64,000 nt of DNA, taken from NCBI GenBank assembly GCA_024195265.1, contig JAJLRJ010000014.1:21179480-21243479 (forward strand). Reading direction: 5' to 3'. Below are positions 10,801 through 22,800 of the stretch, piece after piece (the stretch's first letter is position 1; every line of letters starts with the position of its first letter). The notes beneath the pieces were generated by a model. It saw nothing but the letters and a program-made list of their open reading frames with translations. It did no database searches and was not told the DNA's origin. This stretch comes from Dendrophyllia cribrosa (lineage: Eukaryota; Cnidaria; Anthozoa; Scleractinia; Dendrophylliidae). Position numbers and translations under genes: made by a program.

Positions 10801-13800
10801 ATCACATACTATAATTAGTCCAAACAAAGCCAAGGATGACCAAAAGGCACAGAAAATTTCAACGGATAACAACGACAAAGTCAACACTGAATAAAACCTT
10901 TGACCCGAAGGATTTATTCTACGCTCTGGTGGTTTTCATGGCGCACATGGGTATGTATAATCATCTATTCAATCAGCTGACTGAACGCGACATTTTCACG
11001 GGCAAATTCCCGCAAGAGTTATCTACTCGTTTCCGATTGGTCTAAACAATGAAATTAAATGGGTTACGTCATAGCTTGCACCATGCGCCGAACCGTGAAA
11101 CCGTCTCTTTAAGCGACCACCCTTGGTGCAGGAAAAAGTGGTCGCTTAAGGGATGCGGTTGCTTAAGAGAAAAATCAAGACAAACAGTATTTGACTGAGA
11201 AACAAAACGGTTATTTACAAAGTGGTCGCTTAAGAGAGTGGTCGTTAAGAGAGAGAGAGTTGACTGTATATTCATGTGAATAAGTAGCAGTGCTTTATCA
11301 AGTTCAAAACTTGATAAGAATTTTACTTTTGTGAAAATAGAGGAAATAAGCGTACAAAAACAATAACTTTTTGGCACATGTTGTTTGGCTCCGACCGAGT
11401 TGGTATGGTTTTCTCCCTGTCGAAAGGGAGAGAACATTCTGGTATAACTTTAATAAACAAAACAAGATATTTGCCTCGTTTTTCCACAAAAATTTGTCCA
11501 GCTCCCCTTTCATCACCGATATGTATGTAGGCGGTATTCTGGATAATGGGACCTCAACATTCCGCATGGGGAAAATGACAAGTCTGGCCTAAAACTGTCC
11601 GTACTTTCCGTACAAAAGTTTTAAATTTGGTGGAATTTGTAGAGTCTTGTATAACTTTCCCAGATTGCCGTCATTTGTCCAAAGACAAATGACGAAGTTC
11701 TGAGCATAGGGGAACAATAGCCTCTGGAGTTTTGTTTGCGAACATTGTTTATTATTAGAGTCGACCATTACGCATGTATTGGAACTATAAACAGAAATAA
11801 GACGGTTGTTTTGGTGTTAAGCAACCTACCTCAAACGAAACACCCAAGTTGCCCTCGAGCTGTATTTTCAAACTCAGAGCAGCGGTGGAGTCCACTCCAT
11901 AGCTGTACAAACTCTTGTTGAGATCTGTCTCAGAAAGCGAAGAAACTCCTATCCAACTTGCTACTGATAGACCAACATACTCATTGATAAGCTCCGCTCT
12001 TTTTCCTCGATCCTTTTCAAGAATGATTCTTTGCGCCAAAGACTCTGTTGAGTTGGTTTGACGGTCACCGATGTTCATTGTGCTGGTAATGATTGACAGT
12101 CTAGTAGTTGTGCTCAATCCTTTATTACTCTTTAGGAATCGAGGCCAGTCCACACTGAACAGAGAGATTTGACAGCGACTTGGCTCCTCAGTTAAAACTT
12201 TGGCCATATATTCAACTCCTGTTAGAATAATCAACAATGTGTATAACTTCAATGGACCCATCATGCTATGTGCGTTTTTGAACTGTGTTCCGATGGGCGT
12301 CGTGTTAGTAGTTTAAAATGTCGCATAAAGAATGAAATAGGCCAAGTAAAGGGTGCAATCAAACGATCATAATCGTATTCAAGGCGTATCATGAAATAGG
12401 AAACATTCGATGACAGCAGTTGCCTCAAAGATAAACGAGGTTTTGACCTGAACACGATAAACAGAATTGGTGTCACTTGAAGTTTACCATGGTCAAGGGT
12501 CAAGTTTCTGCCTAGAAATAGGATTTTTCTCCACTAACATAAGTTGTTTTACAGCTCCAAATAACCATTATATTTGAAAAAATTACATAAAGGTAATGCA
12601 GTTTCTATTTTTATATGTCATTTTTAGGGAGAATGCACCTAACCTTGTTTAGCATTTATGAAGCCCAATCCTGCAAAGGACAACAGTTTAACGATGGCAG
12701 CTTCTCTCTCCATCACACCAGCTCCACTGATTGGTCCCCAGTTAATTGAGAGTCCTGGCAAACCGAGCACGTGTCTGCGGTACTGGGCAAGAGAATCTTG
12801 GAAACTATTGCAGGCAGAGTATGACGATTGTCCCATGTTACCCAGGACTGATGCAATGGATGAAAACATGACGAAGAAGTCCAGATCCATCTCCAAGCTC
12901 ATCTGGTGTAGCAAAAAAGAACCTAGCAATAAAGAGAAAATATACTGTAAAAGAACGAATAGAAACCAGTTTAAATCATTAAAGACGTTGACATCCTTTT
13001 GCAGTATTATATATAAGACCATTAAGATGTTTAAGAATTCTTTTTATGTATACGGTGTTTTGTCCACTGAATACAATAGTATTTGCCGTCACATTATGTG
13101 AGGCGCTCTCGACCATACAATGTTCAGGTTTGACACCTTGGACACCAATTGTGAGGGTCTGGATGGCACGGTGCTGGAATCTCAGTTAGCAATTTTTCTT
13201 CTATTTTTTGACAGATCTCTAACAGATCTCAGTTGCCAGTCAACAAAATGCGGCATTTCTCAGTTGACAGTTCAAATTTTGGTCAATTCTAAGGGCTATC
13301 GCTTAAATCCCATTCAAAACCTATAATAAACATACATTGAACGATAATTGATGTATCCTACCTTTAATCTTGGGGCCCATAACCTCAATAAAACTCTGAA
13401 ATGTCAGATCTTTAATGAATTCGTCTCTCAGAACCATAGCAGAGTGCACGATGCCCGCCACACTTGGAAGAGATTGAAGCCGCTCTTTTAAAGATGACAT
13501 TTGGTCTTGCTTAGATACATCAACCTAAAAAGGATAAAATAACGGTTTTGTTTCAAAAGGTCCTGGCTTATTCTGCGCTCAAAGGAAGGAATTGTAATGC
13601 CTGGTAAAACCAATTGTACCATCAAGACCGCTGAACGGACAACAAATAGGGTTCTCAGTGTCAAATTGCTTGAAAAGCCTGAATAGCTTCGAATGGACTA
13701 TTTCTTTGGTTCGCCTTTCGGAATCTCAATCAGTTGGTTTCCACGATTCTGACACTTCATTTGTAATATCTTTTGCACAAGTAATACAAAAAACTTACAC

Positions 13801-16800
13801 CTGAAGACAGGACACGCAAGTAATCATTGGATGCAAGTCTCACTTTCAATAACAGTGAGCCATTACAGTATAAGCCGTTTAGAAAGGAAGCGATTTGGCA
13901 ATGTGAGGATATCCAATTTAACAATGGACGGATTACCTGAAATGCATGGATTTTAGCACCGGTCCTTTTCTCAATCTGTCGCACTTCTTCAAGTTTGGCA
14001 TCTGAGGGTTTCGAGCGGCCTAGAAGTGCTATGGATTTGGCACCTTTCTCTGCCATCCAGCAAGCCACTTCAAATCCAAATCCTCTCATCCCACCTGCTA
14101 CCAGATAAGTCCTGTTTTCTTTCAGGCCACACTCATCTAAACCACGTGGAAGCACTGGGATGTCCTGAAGTTGGTTTTCGTCTTCAACTGTTGTAAAAGA
14201 TTGAATGCGAAATGAAAGGTCTGAGGATTCTTTCACTTTATATTGTCGGAATGATCTTTTGTTAAGGGATCCGTTAACAGCTTTGATTGATGCTACAAAG
14301 TCCACACACTCCAGCTGCATTCCCAGAAGCTGTTCTAGCACTCCTTTACTATCCAACAATTCTAGACTTTGTAAACTGAGCTTCTCATACACCAGTGGAC
14401 GTCGTAGAAGGCCTGAAGGATCCTCTCTCTCATATTTGACATTCTTGTTTGCGGGAAATACAACGTCACCACCAAATCTGGAACTCAAGATGACGACTCT
14501 TCCTCCCGGTTTGAGGCTCCTACCACTTGCATGAAGTGCATTTGGAGAAGGTGGGTAGAAAAATACAATGGCGTCAAAGCAGTCACTCGGATCATCCCTG
14601 AGTGTAGAGCAAGACTGTTTGCTCACACTCTCTGCTCCCAATTTAAGAAGCAGAGATTTTGTGGATGTTGTGCAACAGTCAGAAATGGTGCAAAACACTC
14701 TGTGACCCAATGTTTTTCCAAGGACAACTGACGCAGGTCCAGGGCCACGGTTGGCTTGATGCACAAGCAATTTCTGACTTTCCGCACCCAATACCGCTTT
14801 CTGAAGAGCATGAGAAGCTAAGGCCAGGCACGCTGGGATGTATGTGGCTTGCTCTGCTGTTAGACGAACTGGTTTTACAAATGCATTGTAGGCGTATATG
14901 GGAACGGACCTTCCAACACGTCCAGAAGGAATGACAGCACACACCTCGTCTCCAATCTGGAAAGTATGCTTCCTTTCTTCTGGTAGATGTAACACTTTTC
15001 CACTTACAAAGACGCACGCCTCTGGTTTTGCCACATCAGAGAGTGATTCCGAAGGTATCCAGAAATACTGCACTTCTATTGCAACTTCGGAGTGCGATGG
15101 CTTTGAAACACTCTGCTCGCGTAAACACAACATTTCAGATGAAGGGATAGTTGACAGGTAAAGCGATCTCTTGTTGTTTTCATTTCTGTTGGTTATCGTT
15201 ATTTTCTCTTGGTTCCTTTCTGATCTGATCAGGCGATTCATGAAGCGTTTTCCATCTCGAAAGGCAACCTCTTCTTCAGTGCTGTCACTCAGAATCTCGT
15301 TAACTAAGAGATCCACTTCACATAAATCTTCTTTTTGGCACAGGTCCACACTTGTAACAAAGATATCTACTCCTTCTAGATTTGCTGTTCGTCTAAGTCC
15401 CCAGACTGTAGAGCCCCATGGAATCGATTTACTCATGCCACGCTTGTTACAGGCATCCATTAGCTGAGTACACTCCGTGACGAGGAACAGTCGAGCCTCA
15501 GTCAAATCTTTCTGTATCAGCAGCTTCAGTAAGAAGGCGGAACTACTGAAGGCAAGGCGTTGGGCTTGTTCAATTACATCGAAGTTGTCTGGTAAAAGTG
15601 ACGTTTCTACAGGCCACATGTTAACAATCTTCAGTTTGGATGAATTGCTCTGTGGTATCGCTGCAATAACTGTTTCTATTGTGTCTTCAACTTCGGTGTC
15701 AAAACAGCCAGCATTTGGTGGATTAACAGTGATGACATTGACTTTTAAAGCTTGGAGTCTTGTGACTACATTGTCGGAGAAATCGGATGAGTCTTTAAGC
15801 ACTATGCAAGTCAAATGTGGCGTACTTTCTCTTTGCTTTGGTAATTCAGCTTCATTCCACTGGACTTCGTACGCAAGCTCACTAAAGACAAGCTGACGTG
15901 GTGAGCTTGTCAACTCTGCAACGCGAAAGTCAGTCATTTTCAGCAAAACGTCCCCTGGTGGAGTCATGAGTGTGACGTCAAATCTTCCAAACTCTGTCAC
16001 GTCCGCAGTCACGTGGCAATACAACTGGTAGGTTGATGGCACGCCATTCAGAGTAATGCGTTTGAAACCAACTGGCACAATGGACTTGTTATCCGTCAAC
16101 GAGCTTCCCAGTGGAACGAAGCAAGATTGAAGGCAGGTATCTAATATGGATGGATGGACAACGTAACTCTCAGTTTCAGTCTGAATGGTCAGTGACTCAC
16201 TGATGTCAACGAGGCAAAGCCCTTCGTTGTCACGTTCCCATATCTCTTTGATAATAGAGAAATTAGGTCCATAGTTGAAGCCAAACTTCTCTGTTATTTC
16301 TCTGAACCGTTCCATCGGCATTTTCGTCATATTTGTCATCAGCTCCTTTACAACTGGGCCAACGTCATCGGAAGCTGTGAATACCAAAAAAGGTAGCAGA
16401 AACTAAGATCTGATGGCGCATGTAATCAGTTCAAAAGTCGCTGACGGAGTTGTAAAATATTTCTATTCTTTCTTTTACAATTTCGGATAGAAAATTCCTT
16501 GAGACAGTTTTTTTATACATTTTTTGAGTGGGCCGCGCCCCTTGGTGCGAGACCAGTTCATGCGTTTACCCACTGTTTAATTTCGTAAGCATTTCACCCC
16601 AGACTTCCCGTTGACGCTTGGCCAAACTAACCTTATTTTGAACATTCAGTAAGAAAAATGTCCGGACTGCTCCCCTGCCTGCGTTACCACTAAAAGTGTG
16701 TCACGCGATATCTATTTGTTTCCGACATGTTGCTCTTTCTATGTAGATGTAGTGTGGTACTGGGATTTAGGCTTAGTTTCGCTTCGTTACAGGATATAAA

Positions 16801-19800
16801 ATTAGTGTAAATACTAAGAAATTGGCAGTAGCAACTATAGTATTTGCTACGTTGCGCTCTAGGCCTCACGTGGCCAAGAGTCTATTTAATCTATCTAATT
16901 TTGTGCATCACAACAGATTTCTAATATCTGTGGCTTCTTTGTTTTAGCTTTGTATGTACAAGAGCATTTAGTTTACTTAGCTATCCTTTTTGTTTTATCC
17001 TGAATCGTTTTGGCTCAGTTTCTGATCTTTACTTCTTCTTAAGTTTTGTGAAGATTTGTCGTTTAGGGGCCTTGCTCAAAAACAGGGTTTAAAACTCAAT
17101 TTTCATATTATTTGAAATTATTTTCTAATATTTGAAACTCTTAACGTACCAACTTTTTCCATTGTTATTCGAAATAAAAATAGAGGGTTTTCAAGTAACG
17201 AAAGTACCTTGCTTATCATAATCCTCTTGTTTTTGTAGAAGATCCAGCGATATGCTACCAGTACTAAGTTTAATTTCGCTCTGGTCATCCTGAACACTTG
17301 TAATGTGAAACTTGGCCTCGTTTATCCTTTCGGTCTTTAAAAGTCGCAGTCGTAATATTCGAACCTATAATGCAAAACAAAATTAAATTGCTCAAATTTA
17401 GCTGAATAACCCGGAAGACAGAAGCGGGATCAGCCCGGCACCAAGGCATGGCACGAACCTCAGAAAAAATAGCCTCCAGCGCAGATGTTCTTAGGGCTCG
17501 TCACGCGTTTCTCCCCGCGAACGTCTGCTTAACACAGTCGTCATATGCACTGTGACCTGCTGTGCAGCGTAGCCAAATAGCCAATCATTGCTATCATGTA
17601 ATTTAAACCAACTCCAGCCGTGAGCGTAGGTCACTTACCAGGGGCGGCGCCGGGAATTTCTCCTTGGTGGGGCATAACTGGGAATATGTGTAATATTGGC
17701 GCAACAGCGCCAATGACGAATGCCGAAGGCACTAGAAAGTAGAGGGGTCCGGGGGCATGCTGTCCCGGGAGATTTTGATTTATTTATAAAACCACGGAAT
17801 TCTAATACATTAAATCGCATTATACAGTGTATGATCATCTGGCCCAAGGATCTTAGCTTGCCACACTAAAGTGCATCTCAGCCTACGCAATTTTGATTTG
17901 TCCCAAAGTTGAAGATTGGTGGGGCAAATGCCCCACCTGCCCCACCTGTAGCTCCGCCCTTGCGTCAAGTTTTAAATATTAACAAGGCTCTATTGAAAGA
18001 CTATTTTCTTGACTTTGCATGAAGTGATTCCGAAGCTGAACGGTTCGTTTGAAAGCTAATACTTAAAAGTTATTTCATCAGTTCAATTTTGTGAAATTTA
18101 AAGCTGGATGGACACAAACTGTTCGAGTAACCAACGTAGTCGCGCGACATACTAGAATACTGAATTTCGATGACAACAAGGTCAAATTTTGTTCGGTTTT
18201 TCGTTTGGTGAATGGATTGCGTGACGAACCCTAAGGACGTATGCGTCGAATTGCATTGGGATACAAAATGGCTGAAGATACGGAATGGGGCGCATCGTTG
18301 CTGCCGAAGCGCTAATCTGCTTCGTTGTTACTCTTTTTAAACAAAATCAATTGTCTCTACTTAGTGCATTGAACTTTCGTTACCTGTGTATCGGGCAGTG
18401 TCAGAAGGCTCGACAGTTTCACATCACTTAGTTCTAAGCCGGCCACATGTACGAACTGGTCCATCGCCATCGCAAAGGCCATTTCTACGTAGGCAGCTCC
18501 TGGCATCACGGTTCCTCCCTGAATCAAAGCGTGATCTTTCAGTTCTGAAAAGCGATGGAGGTCAATCTCAGTTTCCCAGCAGTGTAGGCCTGAGTACAGA
18601 TCGGTAATTTTTACTTTTTGTAAAAATGGATGTGTTTTCTTCTTTTCGCTTTTGTTGGGACCAAGAGGAGATATTATCGTTTGGGGTAGATGTTCTGTGT
18701 ACCAAAAGCTGTTTTCCTGCCATGGATAGGTGACCGAACGGACAAACTTGGCGGACGGATTTCCCTGCACACAATTCCAATCTATAGAAAAACCAAGTGC
18801 GTACAATCTACAGACTGTGTTCAGGAGAAATGACTTATGCTGTCCATTGACAGGTACTCGTTTACGGGGAAGAGTTGCCAAGACAGTTGGCATCGCTTGG
18901 TCTTGAAGCTTTTCTTGCATAGCAATCTGTTTGACGTAGTGGGCCAAAATCGGTTGCGTGCTTATTTCAATGATCTGCTTGTAACCGTCATTAAGCAGGT
19001 GTTTCATTGCTGTGTAAAACTGAACTGGATAACGAATGTTGCGCCACCAATAATCACGGTTAAATTCTTGACCCGAGAGGACTTCGCCCGTGACGGTAGA
19101 GTACATTGGAATCTTGGACAACTGAGGGTTTAACTTGACGCGCTTCATGGCTGCTTGAAATGGCTTCTTGATGAACTCCATGTGTGAGCTGTGAAATGCA
19201 CGTTTTGTTCCGAGCACGCGCCAGAAAATATATTTTGCGTGCATGGCCAGATGTTGACCCAGGGCTTCAATTGATTGGGAATTGCCAGAGACAGTCACAC
19301 TCTCGGCATCATTAACTGCAGCGATGTTAAGTGTAGCATTTAAGTTCACATTTATTAGTAATGCCCTGGCCTTTTCTTCTGACATACCCAAAGCCGCCAT
19401 TCCACCATCATTGGGACATTGATCCTGCAGAGAAGAGCGAGTCAATACCAGGTGAACTGCTTCTTTAAGTGTTAAAATCCCAGCAACACAGGCAGCTGCA
19501 AACTCTCCCAGGCTGTGGCCAAGGACGGCAGAAGGAAAGATTTTCCAGGACATCAAAAGTTGTGCAGTGGCATACTGTACTGCAAAGGTGGCCGGTTGAG
19601 CAACGGAATTTTCTGTGATCCTCGATTGGTCCTCCGATGCCATGAGTTCATCTATAAGTGACCACGTTTTTCCAAAATCTCGAACGAAAGTGTCGATGGT
19701 CAAAATGGCCTCTTTAAAAACAGCTTCAGATTGAATTAGTTGTCTTCCCATGGCAAACCATTGCGATCCTTGCCCACCAAACATGAACACGACATTTGTG

Positions 19801-22800
19801 TCAGAAGACTTTACTTCGCCGTACAAAACCAGGTTTTCCCACCCTACGGCGTCATCAGCGTAGTCTGCTAATGACTTGGACGCCTCAGAAATCGATTCGA
19901 AAGGAACTGCCAAGCGATGTGGAAATTGACTGCGGCGTTCGTTTAGAGAATAGCACAAGTCTTCCACAAAAGTTGTGTCCGTGTCCTTACGTTTCAATTT
20001 AAGCCATTTGGAATAATTCTCTGCCATCTGCTTCAACGCGTCTTGTGAACGCGCTGAGATGGTGAGAACATGATTTAGACGTTTAAATTTTTCTTCCTTA
20101 AAGCTTTGTTTTGATGTAGCTTCTCGAAGGATAACGTGCACATTTGAACCACCATAACCAAAGGAGTTTAAGGCACCTATTCGTGGTTTTCCATTTTCTG
20201 TGTTCCAAGGTTCGTTGGTTTGTTGTAAAACAAGTCCCTTTTCCTCTAATTTTAGTTTGGGGTTCACCACATCCACGTTAACAGTTGGCACCAATTTCTT
20301 CTTTTTAATCATTAGCGCGACCTTAATAAGCCCAGCCAGGCCCGAAGTAGATTCTGTGTGATTGAGGTTTGACTTAACAGATCCAACTTTAAGCTTTCGT
20401 GCGGGGTTTGTAGTTCCTATTGTGTAGGTATCGGCAATTGATGTGGTCTCTACGACGTCTCCAATGGCGGTACCAGTGCCATGCGCCTCAAAGTAGTCCA
20501 CGTCGTCTGGATTAAGTCCTGATTGCTCGAGAACCATCCTGGATAGTTCAGCTTGTATCTTTGCACTTGGAGCCGTCATTGGTACAGCATTTTGGCCATC
20601 GTTGTTCATACCGCAGGAAATTATCTCGCAGTATTGGTCATCTTTGTCACTGCAAGCTGCATCCGAAAGCTTCAGAATAACTGCTGCAAACCCTTCTCCC
20701 CTTCCATAACCGTCCCCAGAAGCATCAAAACTTTTACAACGCCCGTCCGGCGCCAGAAGACCAGCCATGCTGGTTGTAATCTGCATGGCATGGTTAAGGA
20801 CGATGTTAGGTGCGCACACGATGGCTATATCACAATCTTCATTGTGCAAGTTATCGCATGCAATTTTGAGTGCAGTCAGGGATGAAGAGCATGCCGTATC
20901 AATTGCAATGCTTGGACCTGTCAGGTTAAGACAGAAGGATACCCTGTTAGCTAGAATTGATGCTGTCATTCCTGTTGAAGAAAATTGGTCGATATTTCGG
21001 TAATTTGACGGTTGCGTTATCAGTGCGCCGAACTCCAGATTCATCACACCGACAAAGACACCTGTTCTGCACCTCTGAAGATCCTCAAGTCGTAATCCCG
21101 CGTCTTCAATTGCCTCGTACACCACTTCTAAGAGAATCCGTTGTTGAGGATCCATTCCACGGGCCTCCTGATCAGATATACCAAAGAATCTGTTGTCAAA
21201 CGTCATGATTTCTTCCATGTAAGAACCATTGACTGCACAAAGGCGCCCACTAACAAAGCGTTTGGGATGATATAGCTGACAGAACTTTCTACTTGATTCT
21301 TCTCTGTTTTGGGGAAACACACTAATTGAACTTTTCCCTTGCTCAAGTAAATTCCAAAACAAATCCTTACTGCTTGCTCCAGGGAACCTGCAGCTAATGC
21401 CAACGATGGATATAGCAGCACGCGTAGACTTAACCTTTGATGCTTTAAAATCCCATACTTGCGGCGACATTCCCTGCTCATTTCGTTTCGTTTGGGTTAG
21501 CAGCGTGTCCACTTCGTTTTGAAAATCAAAACTCTCCGTAAACCTGACAAATAATGTCACTATTGCTGGTAGAATTAAGAGACCGTGGATCAGCCCTAGG
21601 AAAAACACCAGAGGAATGAGTTGGAAGAACAAGTGTTTTAGACTTGGATAAATGAAGCCCAAAGAGGCGGATCCAGCTACCGCTAATAATGTCGCAATAA
21701 ACACACACCATCCAACAGATCGCAGGGCTTCGATCATGCGTTTTCCTTCTTCTTGCCTTCTTAAAAAGATGAATGAATGGACGACTTGTAGGCTGAAATT
21801 GAAGGCTAAGATAATTGTCAAAAGCAGGGAAATGAAGGTGACGTTATTCAGGTGAATTCCCCATGCCTCCATAATACCTGCGGTTTCAAGTAGAAGAAGG
21901 TCGAAAGTTACAGTTAGACAAGTACTGATTCCGAAACTTGAAGTAGAAATCAAACACGATGCGAAGACTACAAAAGTGGCAATTATGAGGCAGAAGACAA
22001 CTTCCCTTTTCAACGAAAAAAGGTCATCAAGTTCAAGAAACGTCTCTGATACTGGCGTGGCATTTAATGAAGACTGCTTAGACATATCGTCCCTCAGTTT
22101 CTCAAGTGATGTTCTGTCTCCTTTAAAGCTGTTGTGCACCGTCATCTGGACATGAATACGAGATGCCAGAATTTGAAATCGGCGATGATAATTTGTAAAC
22201 CGTAGGTCTTGTAGGAAAGGGACGCTATGAGTTAGACTGAGGAAAGTTTTCAAACACCTGTAGAATTCTGAATTCGAACAGCTCATGTTTCGTTTTTTTG
22301 CCCACTGTAGTAAGGCCGCCATCCAACAGACTGTCTTCCCGTTACTGTATGTAGCCTTTTCCAACGTTGTACACATGTTGATCATTTGGTGCTGCACGAT
22401 CTGCTGTGAGTAGTCAACCTCTTGAGAAAAAACGATGCTTACATCAGTTTCCTTTCCAAAGAACTTGTTCTGTTCTTCGTCGAACAGCTTAAAGTCGTCA
22501 TTTTGACGATAAAGTATCTCCGTGCTACTTGTTGTCATGCCAGACTGTAAAGCAGACAGCACACACAAACTGACCATGCAGGCCAAGATGAACAACGAGA
22601 TAACCCTACCACCAAATGATGTAAGCGTCCGAGCAAAGCTGTCAAGAGGGTGCTGCAGTGTAGCATTGAGGTTCTGAATGACACTAAAACTTTGTACGCT
22701 TGGAGAAGACGATCGTTTTGTATAGGATCGCGCACAAAAGGCATTGAACGGCTTTAACAGCCTCTCGCTATACAATAACAATATCACCGTTATTGTTAAA

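Noticed and set aside
14205..15896. Plus-strand ORFs opposite exon 4
   Set aside because: They are antisense shadows of the coding exon, whose frame and motifs are clear.
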